Assembly: GCA_025331435.1 (NCBI GenBank)
Contig: JAIWNI010000012.1
Location: forward strand, 310,001 to 374,000
Source: Choanephora cucurbitarum
Taxonomy: Eukaryota; Mucoromycota; Mucoromycetes; Mucorales; Choanephoraceae
DNA length: 64,000 nucleotides
Direction: 5' to 3'
The notes under the pieces were generated by a model. That model was not told where the DNA came from. It saw nothing but the letters and a program-made list of their open reading frames with translations, and searched no databases. The translations under genes and the position numbers were made by a program. Below are positions 34,267 through 46,899 of the stretch, in pieces; position 1 is the first letter of the stretch, and each line of letters opens with the position of its first letter.

Positions 34267-35978
34267 ATGGATTATCAAGCGGTTTATGATACAATTCAAA
34301 AGCAGATTGAAAAATATATTCTGAATCCAACAGGTCTTGAGCCTCCAGCTGCCAAAAGGCTTGCAATCCAACTTGGTGTTTCCACCACTGTTGTGTATTA
34401 TTTTTTCAAGTTTATTGTGTATCGATTGTACCTGCACCCTGTCAATCGCTTGCCTGGCCCAAGAGTAAGCTGGATCCCGTTCATGGGAAACATTGTTGAA
34501 ATTCTACGTGAAGAAGCAGGTGCACCCCACAAGCGATGGACTAAGCAATATGGACCTATTTACTATTATCACACTGAATGGAATCAGCCCAGAATTGCGG
34601 TTGCTGATGATGAGCTCTTGAAGCAGGTCTTGGTATCGCAAGAGTTTGATTTCGTCAAAACACCCGAGACTTCTCGTTTTCTTCGTCGCATCCTTGGTAA
34701 CGGACTACTGCTATCTGAAGGCGATGAGCATCGACGTCAACGTAGAATGCTTAATCCTGCATTCTCCGTCAATTCTGTACGTGCTTTAGTACCCCTCATG
34801 GCTAAGCCTGGCCATCTGCTACGGGATATCTGGTTAAAGCAGATAAAGGAAGAACAGGGCAACAAGGTACGATCAGAGAATGGCGAGGAGCTTACGGAAA
34901 TAGAAGTATCAAGTGGCCTCTCTTTAGCAGCATTGGATGTGATAGGTTGGGCTTTTGGTCAAGACTTCAAGTCAGTTGAATTTTCAGGCACTCCCCAGCA
35001 AAGCAAACTCAGTCAAGCATACTTAAACATATTTGCTCCCAACCTTGGCTTTATCCGAATCTTGTCATTACTCTTTCCGATCTTACGTTATCTCCCAACA
35101 AAGAGAAACAGGTTGATGGCAAAGCATTTAAAATGGTTAAACGAAGAAAGCAGAAATTTAGTACAAGCAGGCGTTGATCGGGCAGCAAAAGAGAAAGCTG
35201 AAGGCATCAAGTCTGACAAACCCAAGGATCTTCTCGCAATCATGGTCAATTTGATTGATGAAGAAACAGGAAAGGGTTTCACTGTAGAAGAGCTTAAGGA
35301 ACAATGCTTGACTTTCTTGGCTGCTGGGTAAAGTTTTTATAAACAAATAGAAACAACGTCCACTAATTAGTTTGACCTCTTTCTCTTCTTGTGGATGTAT
35401 ACAAAAGCCATGAAACCACTGGAGTTGGTTTGAGTTGGTGTCTTTGGCTGTTGGCTAAAAATCAAGCGGTTCAAGATGAACTTCGAGAAGAAGTACGCAC
35501 TCTCTTCAAAGATGACGATCATGTTCCCTCATATGATGAAATTAATGCGTTGCCATTATTGAACAATGTTGTGCGAGAGACCTTACGTCTTATCCCTCCC
35601 GTACCAGGCACATTGCGTCAAACACGAGTGCCCACAGTTATTGGATCTTATGCCATTCCAGAAGGCGTCCCTGTCTTTTTGCCTCTTATTGTACTTCACC
35701 ACTCAAAATCTATCTGGGGAGAGGATGCAGAAGAATTCGTCCCTTCTCGATGGAATGACCCAGAAAAGATAGGCAACACCTATCAGTACCTCCCTTTCTT
35801 GGCTGGCGGTCGTATGTGTATTGGTTATAAGTTTGCGCTGATTGAATTCAAGTTGTTGCTAGCTATTTTGATTAGGGACATTCAGTATTTTGAAAAACCT
35901 GGCTTCAAGATTATCAAAAAACAGCAATTGACCCTGAGACCAGCTCCTAACATGACATTATGGATGAAAGCAATCTAA
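34267..35978 (+). CDS. Cytochrome P450 monooxygenase
   Basis: This is a microsomal haem-thiolate monooxygenase. Exons are 34267-35327 and 35408-35978 (80-nt intron), giving 543 residues. The N-terminal membrane anchor (TTVVYYFFKFIVYRLYL) is followed by the proline hinge NRLPGPR. The I-helix oxygen-activation motif AGHETTG is built across the intron. The K-helix ExxR is ETLR, and PSRW gives the PERF-type motif. The haem loop FLAGGRMCIG (about residues 483-492) carries the axial cysteine. The pattern resembles CYP4-like and Mucoromycota CYP509-type enzymes, but I cannot assign a family or substrate. There is no partner reductase or biosynthetic cluster around it, so a detoxification or fatty-acid/sterol role is as likely as secondary metabolism. 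Confidence 0.95.
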
Positions 35979-37180
35979 GAAGGAATGGGAGGGTTTATAC
36001 ACATGACTTTAGCAAATAAAGAATTGATATGTTTACCTAACCTATTGTGTTATAATTGACTTTGTATATGCTCCCTTAATCAGAAAAGAGATGCGATCGG
36101 TCTGTAGCAAAAGCGAGTAGTTAGAGCAAGCGCGGCAAGACACTTTGTATAGAGATAACAATCATACGCAATACATATGATATTTTCAGGCTTCGATCCT
36201 TCAAATGATATGCTTGTGACTTTATTTGATGATGAGATGTACATTCGAAAACTGAAGTTGAAAGTGGCTCTTGGAGCTACGTCCACCATTAAGAATCACT
36301 TGTCGCTCTAGTATAGATTACTAAAGCTTTTCTAAAATTTCACGGGTATCGCTCAAAAAATAAACAATGATTCGTAGTATCTCTTCCTTTTGGTTTTTGG
36401 CATCTCAAATTCAACATTTAGCTGTTTGTGTAAATAGTCTTCCATTGAGGCTAGTTTCTTAGCCTAGGCATCAACCCTATCTATCTGCATCAAGCAAGTA
36501 CCTTCTTCATTCCTCATTCCTTATTGACTGCCTTCAAAAACTGTTTCATCGTTGTTCATGATTTTACTTGTCATAATACTATCTGGAACCTAATGGCTAG
36601 TGAATCTATCTAGTATTTATTGATCTGAGATAGAAAAGAAGAGGTAACTTGTACTGACAGGCTTCGACTGATCGAGTCGAGATGAAGCTATATTTTGCGA
36701 TTATGGCTGCTATCATTTGATTTTTTTTCTTTGCCACTTGGGCCTTAATTCAAATAAAGGCATGTGTATGTACCTTTTTTATTGCTGTTATATTATCAAG
36801 GTGTTGATTGCAGTCTATTTAGTAGCCCTGTCTTTTCTTTTTAGCTCACAAAATACTTATTTTCCGCCAGCGAACTCAATTTTAGATTAGAGCCTCAAAT
36901 ATTCGCAAAGTTTAGAAGGGCTTTGGAGTAGTAAGTTGTGACAAACAGATAAACCAACAGAGAGATAGACTGCCATTGCATACAATAACAGTGTCAAATA
37001 TCTGTTTTGAAAAAAGAGAGATCGGCACTTAAATTTTCGAGAACCTATTCAACCATCCGGTCCGAAAAGATTCAAGGGAAAGAGAAGGGGGGACTTTCAT
37101 GATCTGAACGATACAAGCAGCTAGTGAGACGCAGAATGCAGCACCTCCTCTTTCAGCTCCCATAAGCATCCATTTAAACA
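35979..37180. other. Intergenic between P450 and eL24
   Basis: No gene seen in 1.2 kb. The AATAAAG near 36016 could serve P450 polyadenylation. The last stretch (TTTCAGCTCCCATAAGC, about 37151-37167) may include the eL24 transcription start; this is inference. Confidence 0.35.
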
Positions 37181-38100
37181 ATGAAGTAATGTATTCGCCA
37201 TTAAGGAGACACACTTGGATACAATGATGGCATAACGAGACGGATAATACTCTTGTATTATTTAACACGAGTGGAGAGAGATAAGAGATGGATGGATGAT
37301 ATTATACAATCAAGAAAAAATTGTATAGTCATCAGAATAAAAAAAAGGAGGGGGGAGAGGAAGTGAAATGCCATTGGATGTACAAGTGAACAAGGCAACA
37401 ATAGATACAAGGATATTGACCGATTCTTTTCTCTACAGGCTTGAGATTTGTTCCTTCTCCGGTCACAAGATCTATCCTGCCAAGGGTAAGACCTACGTTC
37501 GTGTTGACTCCAGGTAAATAATCAATATTCACCAAGACCATAAGAGCAAACAATTCTAACTCTACCCTCTTTTCTGTTTATAGAGTAAGCATCAGATTAA
37601 GAGAACAGTTTTTGTTAGGTTTTGATGTCATGAGCGACTAACGATTCACTTTTCTATAATAGACTTTCCGTTTCATCAACGGTAAGGCTGCTTCTTACTT
37701 CCTCCAACGTTTGAACCCCCGTAAGATCAGATGGACCGTCATCTACCGTCGTTTGAACAAGAAGGGTATCACCGAAGAAGTCCAAAAGAAGCGTTCTCGT
37801 CGTACCGTCAAGCACGAACGTGCTGTTGTTGGTGCCTCTTGGGATGCTATCCGTGCTAAGCGTAACCAAAAGCCTGATGCTCGTGCTGCCGCTCGTCAAG
37901 CTGCTATCTCCAAGTCCAAGGAAGCCAAGAAGGCTGCTGTTGCCGCTAAGAAGGCTGCCAACCCTGCTGTAAGTTGACCGAATATCTTTTTCAAGTTAAA
38001 CATTTTCTTATATCTTTTCTTTTAATAGGGTGCTCAAGCCAAGGTTAGCAAGCAACAAGCTAAGGGTTTCGCTCCTAAGGCTGCTGCCACCTCTCGTTAA
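37181..38100 (+). CDS. RPL24: 60S ribosomal protein eL24
   Basis: This is a protein of the large ribosomal subunit at the intersubunit face. Exons as read: 37181-37185 (ATGAA), 37439-37513, a single base A37584, 37663-37968 and 38029-38100. They give 152 residues against a usual 155 or so. The second coding residue is split across a 253-nt intron, as is common in fungal ribosomal protein genes. Motifs are [65 protein letters not shown] and the terminal [17 protein letters not shown]. The DSR-TFRF junction needs one extra base between exons 37439-37513 and 37663-37968. A37584, flanked by TTTATAG and GTAAGC, supplies it (AG+A = Arg). Confidence 0.93.
37514..37662 (+). other. Two adjacent introns flanking a candidate 1-nt exon in eL24
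   Basis: Intron A (37514-37583, 70 nt) has a GTAAAT donor, a TTCTAAC branch-like site ending 37560, a pyrimidine tract and TTTATAG. Base A37584 follows. Intron B (37585-37662, 78 nt) has GTAAGC, GACTAAC ending at about 37642, and TATAATAG. A single canonical intron over the whole interval would shift the frame. Confidence 0.6.
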
Positions 38101-39947
38101 ATTTGTTTAAATAAATACTAATCGACTGTGTTTGCATAAATTTTTTTGAAACATGTGTATTTCTCTACTCTTAATTGTCCATATTGTTTGAAAAAAATAA
38201 AGGGGGAACAGAATCAAGTATAACAAATGCATTCGTCGAAAGAAAAAGCAATGCTTTACATGATGTTATTGGAAGTGCACTGTCTTTTGGTATATCTTTA
38301 TGGCCTGAACTTTGTAAACTTCTTGAATGTTGTTCAACGACATTTAGGAAATCAAAGAAACCAGAGCAATGTACGCTAAGGAACCTTATTCTCTTTTGGT
38401 TTTCATGATACCTTTTAGTTCTTCAATAGCATTTGCGTAAAGCATACTGGCTTTCACTTTGACAACAAAGCTGAAGTAACATTTTCGAATAAAGGAAAGA
38501 GCATCTAATTATAGTTATAGTAATGAGCAGCTTCAATCATTTGACCATTGGGTTCCTGAGTCTTATGGTCTTTGCTAGTTTTGCATGTATGAAGCGAGTA
38601 ATATCATCAGGTTGAGGCTGTACTTTTTTTATCCAAACCTTCCTTTTTGACTAAAGAGATGGATCGAGATAGTGTTAAAGTCACTGTACTTTTCTCTTTG
38701 AAATGTCTATCAAGCTATAAAACAAATTTATTGAAACAGTCCAAACATTCATTGACTGTGACCTCTCACTTCTTTCTAGTAGCTTACCTGTATCAAAGTT
38801 TTCTTTCTCATGACCTGACCAAAGGCAAAATAATAATGACTACATACTAAATTTATTCAACTGAATTGTTGTCATTCATAAAGTCTTCGTACCAAACAGA
38901 AAAAGACAAGCCTGTCAAAGTTTGTTGACTTATCGCACGCTAATTAAAAGCTTTTTCTTTATTTTGGTTCAAGCCTGACAAAGCTTGTTAAGTTAGTGTT
39001 GATCTACTTTCACTGTTTTAGAGAAAAGTACTTCGCTTATTGATTAGACATTTGATTCATGCACAAAAATAAATTCAATGTCAGAATCCTAAAAAAGTAT
39101 TTTAGATAATATCCCAAAAACAAGGATTGCTCATCCATGTCTCAGACATTTCGTACAGTTAAACTGACAACTCGCTATTCGCATACTTTGATCATCATCT
39201 TGTAATTGAGCCTCTATACTTCCTCCAACAAGCTTTGATATGTGTGGCTCACTAGGAATTAGGGCCCAAACTAATTTCTTTTGTCACTTGTTGACTCTTT
39301 TACGGAGACCTCTCTCTTTGTATTTGTTGAGTCTTCCGAAGGTTTCTTTAACTCCAATGCTTTCCTCCTGCCCTTTTGTTATTTGATTACGAAATGCATT
39401 ATGAACTGGCTTCGTCTCAACCAGAGAACTGACTAATAAGTGACATATTTACAGGAAAAAATGAATTTGTAAGCCATTACAAACTGAGTGTTAAAATATC
39501 AAGAAGATCATTTTAACCCAAATAGAAACGAATTTCGGCAAATCTATTGGCCCAATGCAGGAAAAAGGAATACAGTAAAGAAAACTGAAAGATACTATCT
39601 GCCTAATTTTCTTTAATATCTGGTCTTTAAACAACCAAAGGAGAAAAGACGTCATTTCTATCGAGATGCGTGTTAAATACTCATGTAATTAAATAAATAC
39701 TATTAACCAACAATAAGTTTCATCTATTGACGGACACTGTATTTAGCCGGAGCAATAGAAATGATATTCCACGTGGTACACAGTCTTAAAAAAAATTTAT
39801 AAAAAAAATGAAAGCAGTAGTCTAAATGTCTCTTTTTCTTTAGTTTTCTTTCTTTTTTTCTCTTATAGCTTTCTTTGCACTTTTGTTTTTTTCTTTACTT
39901 TGTTTGCTGAATTCTATGAGTCAGTCTTTTTCTTTAGAAAGTAAAAG
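38101..39947. other. Gene-poor spacer upstream of the P4-ATPase
   Basis: No supportable gene. A short direct repeat, CAAGCCTGTCAAAGTTTGTT (about 38910) and CAAGCCTGACAAAGCTTGTT (about 38970), lies about 60 bases apart. Pyrimidine-rich sequence (about 39835-39900) precedes the start codon. Confidence 0.35.
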
Positions 39948-42900
39948 ATGAAATTATCACCTCGACTCAATCGCTTTCTAGCGAAGAATAAAGCTGAAGA
40001 TGAACAGGACAATAGTCGATCAAACAACAATGACTTAAGAAGAATGGACTCCACTTCTTCTTATATGCAGCTTAGACGCAACATTTATGTGAATATGGAG
40101 CTACCAGCATGCGAATACGATGAGAAAGGTGGACGCATTCAACATAACTTTGCCAGCAACCGTGTACGAACAGCAAAATATACACCCATCTCTTTTATAC
40201 CAAAAAACCTTTTTGAGCAGTTTCGAAACGTTGCCAATCTTTATTTCCTGTTTCTAGTCATTTTGCAATGTATTCCATTATTTGGTGTAACCGAACCTGC
40301 TGTATCAGCATTACCGCTTATTGCTATTTTGATCATCACTGCTATTAAAGATGCCATTGAAGATTGGAAAAGAAATCAGAGTGATGATAAAGTGAACAAC
40401 TCGCTTGTACTAAAACTATCAAACTGGAAGAATGTGAACATACCAGAAGTGACACGAGGCCCTTGGCATTATCTACATGTTGTCATAGGTTTCTTTGCAG
40501 TACTCTCTGGCACAGAAAACAAATACGCTCGTAGTTATCGACAGGCCAAGGCTAAACCTCATTTACTGGAAAACAGTCAGGAAGACATGAAAGCATCTGA
40601 AGATCGATTACCCCTGACAGACGAGCAACCAAATTACGCGCCCCCTCAGCCTCCTGCAAAGACACTTATGACAACTGTCCGTAAGCGTTCTGATACAATT
40701 CGTTCAAGCGTCTCAAGTATTTTCAGTAAAAGCAGCATCAATGCCACCCCAGTCAAAAAACCTTACCGTCCAGGCGCAATTCCCCACTCTGTACTTTATC
40801 GCCTACCTACACAAGATTCAAGACACAGAAATAGTCGTATAATTCAAGAAGAAGATGAAGATGAGATTCAAGCCCAGCATCAACATCAGCAGCAAGATAG
40901 ACCCTCCTTGCACCATACAACTAGCTGCGTCGACGTTCCACCAGGCGAAACCTCACCCAACTGTCAGACTAAATGGGATAGCGTCAAATGGAAAGATTTA
41001 CAAGTAGGGGACTATGTCAAAATCAGAAATGATGAAGATATTCCCGCCGATATAGTCATTCTATCAACCTCAGAAGCCGATAATGTATGCTATATTGAGA
41101 CACAAAATTTAGATGGTGAAACAAACCTTAAGCAACGTCAAGGTTTGCCAGGTACCTCTGGCCTTCGTACTGAGCATGAGTGTGAACAAGCTAAATTCTA
41201 TATCGAAAGTGAACCTCCACATGTCAACATCTATCAATACAATGCTGTCTTACGTTGGCAGATTGATTCAGCTGAATCAGATACTGTACGATCTGGCGTC
41301 TCACATGAAAAGGCTGATGCTGTTACTTATAGCAACATTTTACTTCGAGGTTGTGTGCTTAGAAACACAGAATGGGCCATTGGTATCGTCGTCTACACAG
41401 GAAACGACACGAAAATCATGATGAATTCTGGAAGAACACCTTCAAAGAGAAGCAAAATGGCCAAGGCAACCAACCCTCATGTAAGTAGCACAGAAAGCAA
41501 TCATTTCCTGCGCATCAAGCTTATTTTGTTTTCTTTAGGTTGTTGCTAACTTTGTCATCTTGGCTATCATCTGTATTGTCAGCTCTATCTTAGACAGTGT
41601 TCAATTTACTGGAAATGGATCATCGCGCTTTTTTGATTATGGTATTGAAGGCACTAATGCAAATTATTCTGGTTTCCTCACATTCTGGTAAAGTTGGATT
41701 ACGCACTTAATGTCGGCTTGTGATTTTAATTTGCTGTCTTTTTATTACTAACATCTAGGGTTACACTCATCTTGTACCAAAATATTGTACCCATCTCACT
41801 TTACATTTCTGTTGAAATTGTCAAAACATTGGCTGTAAGTTTAATTCTGTAAAAATGACATAATCTCCTTTTATTAAAATTAATCATTCCATAATAGGCT
41901 TATTTCATCTTTGCAGATCTCGATATGTATCATGAAGAAACAGATACTCCTTGTATCCCAAAAACATGGAATATCTCAGACGATCTAGGCCAAATCGAAT
42001 ATATATTTTCCGACAAAACAGGCACATTGACACAAAATGTAATGGAATACAGAAAATGTACTATCAATGGTGTTTCCTATGGTATTGCTACTACAGAAGC
42101 TACAATGGGTGCCCTCAAGCGTCAGCAGAGTAGACATCATTATGGGCAATCTAATATTGTATTGGGTGACAGCGACATTGAAGATAATAATGACCGCCTT
42201 ACCCTAAACGAATTGGACCACAATCTTGATTTCGCTATGCCAGATGCATCTGAAATGGAAGAACTAAAGAAGACCATGTTTGAGAAGCAAGCCGAGTTAT
42301 TCAAAAATACACATATTGGACCCAACCCTACATTTGTTGATCCAAGATTGTTTGATGATCTCAAGGACAAGAACTCTAAGCAAGCTGCTGCCATTACTCA
42401 CTTTTATCAAACACTGGCCCTTTGTCATACAGTTATTGCTGAAAGACCAGATGAAGACAATCCGGATTACATTGAATATAAGGCCCAATCACCAGATGAA
42501 GCTGCCTTAGTTGCCACTGCCAGAGATATGGGCTTTTCCTTCCTGAGACGAGAAGGCAATCAAATATTCATCGAAGTCAAGGGTGAAGAAAAATCATTTA
42601 CACTTCTCAATGTACTTGAATTTAACTCTACTCGAAAGCGCATGAGTGTCATCATTCAACCTTCCGATAGTGACCATATTGTATTACTCTGTAAGGGTGC
42701 TGATTCTATCATTTATGAGCGTCTCTGTGACAACTTTGGCTCACAGAAGGAATTGGAGAAGGAACAACAAGAATTAAGAGAGGCCACTTCAAGAGACTTG
42801 GAGAAGTTTGCCAATGAAGGTCTTCGTACACTCTGTCTTTCCTACCGTTTCATTTCACCTGAAGAATACAAGCCATGGAATAAGCGGTTTCAAGAAGCTT

Positions 42901-44444
42901 CTGCCAGTCTTGTTAGTCGTGAAGAGCGTGTGGATGCTGTGAGTGAAGAGATCGAGAAGAACATGTTGCTTATGGGTGGTACTGCTATAGAAGATCGACT
43001 TCAAGATGGTGTCCCTGAAACGATTGCAGAACTTTCTAAATCGGGTATCAAACTCTGGGTTTTGACTGGTGATAAGACAGAGACAGCAATCAACATTGGC
43101 TTCTCTTGTAACTTGTTGACAACAGACATGGAGCTTTTGATCTTGCGTTCATCCAACCGTGAAGAAACTGCACAAATGCTTGACGATACACTTCAAAAGC
43201 TGGCCAAGGAAGCTGAAACTGAACAAGACGATAGAAAATATGCACTTGTGATTGATGGTGTTACCCTAAAATATGCATTAGAAGATGCTACAAGAAACAA
43301 AGTACTTTCTATTGGTATGCAATGTGCTAGTGTTATTTGTTGCCGTGTTAGTCCCAAGCAAAAGGCACAGGTAGTTCGCATGGTCAAAAAAGGTCTCAAG
43401 GTAATGACATTGGCTATCGGTGATGGTGCTAATGATGTGTCTATGATTCAAGAAGCCAATGTTGGTATTGGTATATCCGGTGTTGAAGGCAGACAGGCTG
43501 TTATGGCTTCAGACTATGCTATTGCGCAATTCAGATATTTGAGAAAGCTTTTACTGGTACATGGTCGATGGTCTTATCTTCGTACAGCAGAGATGATCAT
43601 GGGCTTCTTTTTCAAAAATATTGTTTGGACATTTGTTTTGTTTTGGTACCAAATCTTCTGTCAGTAAGTTGATGTTAACAAGTATTGTTTTTCACAATTT
43701 TTTTTAACTGACATGTATTTTCATAGATTTAATGGAAGTATGATGTTTGAATATGCTCTTGTTACACTCTATAACCTCATCTTTACTTCTTTGCCCATTA
43801 TCTTTTTGGGTATATGGGATCAAGATTTGAATGCAAAATTATCTTTAAAATACCCCGAACTCTACCGAATGGGCCTGAGAAACGACAAATTCAAGAGCTG
43901 GAGATTTTGGCTGACTGTCTTCGATTCCATCTTTCAATCGTCTGTCTGCTTTTTCTTCCCTTACATGCTTTTGATTGGTGGCGCCATTGATCCTGATGGA
44001 TATGACGCAAATGGCCTTTACGAAATTGGTACAATCGTATCCAGTATAGCTGTCTGTGTTGCCAACTTGTTCGTCGTATTTTCTCTCTACAGCTACACAT
44101 GGATTCAAGCCTTAGTTATCTCTCTCTCTATTCTTGTTTATTATGCATTTGTTGGCGTGTACTCACAATTCAATACCTTTATCTTTGCAGGCCATGTTCG
44201 TTTGTTTGGCACTGGCTTATACTGGCTTATTCTTGTTCTTACCATCGTTGCCTGTTTCATCCCTCGTATAACCGCCAAACATTATCTTCATCAATACCAT
44301 CCTTATGACAACGACATCATTCGAGAAATCGAACTTGTTGTTCTTAAGGACAAGAAAAGTCACCAGGTTGACTTGGAAGAAGTCGATATTGACAGAGACT
44401 TAACATCTGAAGCGGCATATAATACTTCGAAAGATAAACCATAG
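39948..44444 (+). CDS. P4-ATPase phospholipid flippase (Dnf-like)
   Basis: This is a P-type ATPase that moves phospholipids to the cytosolic leaflet of plasma or endosomal membranes, usually with a Cdc50-family subunit (not in this window). Exons are 39948-41480, 41539-41687, 41759-41834, 41898-43663 and 43727-44444, giving 1413 residues. Motifs: actuator LDGETNL, P4-specific PISLY in TM4 (built across exon 3), phosphorylation loop SDKTGTLTQN (Asp near residue 625), nucleotide-binding KGADSIIYERL, hinge GDGANDVSMIQEANVGIGISG, and C-terminal membrane segments. An insertion of about 160 residues between TM2 and the actuator domain, rich in Ser/Gln, is polar and probably disordered. AATAAA-type sequence (about 44514) lies downstream. 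Dnf1/2 is the closest type by layout, not proven. Confidence 0.95.
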
Positions 44445-45836
44445 AAGAAGAAAGACGATGTCTCTAATCATTTGTTATTATTGTTATTTATTGTAATTTA
44501 CACTTGTATACATTAATAAAGTAATCTACTGCATTGCAGAATCACCTTCAAATCATGAGCATTACATGAAACATAAAAACGCGGAAACGCAAAGTTGATT
44601 GCAAGACAACGTACTTATCATTTCTGTTAAGACCAAAATGGGCAATACCTGTTAAAAAGAGTAAAGTGCTGTCTATGAACCTTGTCTCTTTAAGGAAAAA
44701 GATACTATATTAAAGAGTAAGATGGGGCACACTCTGGTGACAAAAGAAACATGAAAATGTTAGTCTATTTCTCCTTGAGCTTATGTATAGCACGATTTAG
44801 ATTAGAGTGGTTTTCACAAGAATGTTGTTGCAGATTAGCTTTAGTTCCTCAAGACAATGGTGGTACGACAAGGATTTGGCGAGATTGATTTTTAGCTTTT
44901 TCGTCAAACGTTTCATCAAGGCGAGAAGAAGAGGGATGGCCTATATAAAGATACTGACTCGAACTGCTTTATGGCTTATGTAAGTCAATAGTTTACTAAG
45001 TGTAGGGAGAGCTGTCTTTGCGTGATACATGTACTGTTTGCTTGTTAACCATTATAGTGCTTGCGCCTTTGGCTAAGTTAACAGTTTCATAGGCTTGGTC
45101 TTCAATTTGTCAACGTATCAAAGTCTGCATTTTGCGCGCATAATCATTTGTTGATTTTCAAGCTTCATAGCAGATTCAACTCTGTCAGCCTCTAAACGAT
45201 GAAATGATCGCTTTCTATACTGCAGTTTCCCAAAATATAACGTTTCTTCCTTTTTCTTAATTCAGATAAACTGCGCAGTAAACAATATTAGCTCATCATT
45301 GGTGTAGCCTTGTTTACCAACGAATGAGTTGAAGGTCTTGACAATTACCAGTTTCGCCTTTTTTGATATACTTTTCTTAATATGTTTGTCTGGCTGAAAT
45401 CTCTAGAATCGACTTTACTGGAATTTATAAACGCCGCTCGTTACGTCCTGACAACACCTAATGTTCCATTGTCTCCTCCTCTCATTCGGCTGTGTTTCGT
45501 TACAGTATTCATATGGCAAATAGGAATACATGATCAGCCAGTCTCGAAAGAAAAAGGAGAAAGAGGTATTCACTATAAAGCCTTGAGACTCTTTTTAGAG
45601 AGAAAATTACTTGCAAAATAAAACTCGCACAATATGCAAAGCTCTTTTTTTTTCTTGTTCTTTCTTGTATTGTTTTCAATTTATACACGCGTTGAAGTAG
45701 TCCAGCATGGTCAATACAACCAGTAGCTTTTTTGGTTTTAAGCAAAGTCCAAGTTATTCTGCGTAAGCATCCTGAGAGATAATATTTACAACAAAGAGCA
45801 TTAACTGTTTAAGGCAGAGAGCTTCTTAGCTTGATC
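44445..45836. other. Gene-poor spacer between flippase and orphan gene
   Basis: AT-rich, with no frame that resembles a protein. No repeats of note. Confidence 0.35.
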
Positions 45837-46666
45837 ATGAAGACATTAAAACAAAATGATAGTCACATGAGATCAGAAGAAAACCAACAGCTTGGAGAAG
45901 GCTTCAAAAGTGTGACTAGACCATGGGCGCTTGTGCTCGCAAAAGAGCCTAATGTATTCGAAGACACGCTCAAAAATAGAATCGTGTCCATTCATACAAC
46001 AGGAGCAACAGCACTTGATAATATGCCGCCCGAGGAACGGCTTTGGCTAGAAGCCATCCAAGTTTGGTAATTTGTATTTGAAAAAGAATTTCTCACTTGT
46101 TTGTCTAACAAGGTAAAGCTAATAGCCGTATAGAGAACATACACCAATTAAGGGCTGTTGTATGTTCCCTGCATATGAAAGAGACAGGCAAAAAGGCACA
46201 ACATATAGTTCAATGGATTGAGAGGGAAAAAGATGGTCAACCACCAAACTTAATTGTCGTGGTAGATTTATTAGATTATCTTGTGAATCAACAAGAAAAA
46301 CTGAATGATCCACTGAGATATTTGTATATAGAGTAAAAAAAAAAAGAGAAAAATTTTTTCATAATTACACAAGAAAATGACTAACATATTTCACTGTGGA
46401 ACCAATGAACTACCAGTGATGGCGAACTGAGCCGTATACTCTCAAATCTTGTAGAGACCTGTATTTACGAGACGGATGTCGGCAGTCTCTATTGGGAGAA
46501 GAGCTTAGGTCGTAAGGTGGGTCACTTTACAGAGCTATTGATTACAGACAAAGAATGTTTGCCTCCTCTCAGCCAAATCACATCAGACATTTCCCCATTC
46601 GTTAAGGACGGCATTCAAAAGCTGCATCGAATTTTAAACTACTACCTGGACAACTTGTATATTTAA
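45837..46666 (+). CDS. Unknown 228-residue protein, three exons
   Basis: I do not recognise this gene. Exons are 45837-46066, 46126-46332 and 46417-46666. The introns (59 and 84 nt) are GT-AG and the phases fit, which argues that it is real. The protein is soluble and mixed helical: TRPWALVLAKEPNVFEDTLK near the N-terminus, IVQWIEREKDGQPPNLIVVV in the middle, and HRILNYYLDNLYI at the end. There is no signal peptide, membrane segment or obvious catalytic motif. The start is uncertain: an upstream exon could splice to the AG at 45828-45829, just before the ATG I chose. It lies 233 bases upstream of the bZIP gene in the same orientation. It may be lineage-specific. Confidence 0.62.
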
Positions 46667-46796
46667 GGACGGGCAACTCGGAGCGGTTCTTGAAATAAAG
46701 TATATCTATTGATCCAATCAGAAATTAACGCAAAATGATAATCCTAAAAAAAATGACATGGGGACAGGCCAGTCTCACTTTGATATACCGCTGAAC

Positions 46797-46806
46797 TATA
46801 TATAAA
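46797..46806 (+). promoter_or_regulatory. TATA box of the bZIP gene
   Basis: TATATATAAA lies 94 bases before the ATG. The intervening leader is pyrimidine-rich and has no upstream ATG, so GCN4-type control by leader uORFs is not supported if transcription starts here. Confidence 0.6.
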
Positions 46807-46899
46807 GTCTAATTGGTGATCATCGATTTTCTTCTTCTTTTTTTCTTTTCTATCCTATTTATTCTGTACATATATTCATCTCTTTTCTGTATATATAAA

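Noticed and set aside
37186..37438. C/D-box snoRNA in the long first eL24 intron
   Set aside because: A C-box-like ATGATGG is present but there is no CTGA D box to pair with it.
37514..37662. A single canonical GT-AG intron in eL24
   Set aside because: It would shift the frame by one base and destroy the conserved FRF and RWTVIYRR blocks; the two-intron reading with a 1-nt exon fits all signals.
46735..46794. 20-codon uORF upstream of the bZIP gene (GCN4-style control)
   Set aside because: It lies upstream of the TATA box at 46797, so it should not be in the main transcript.
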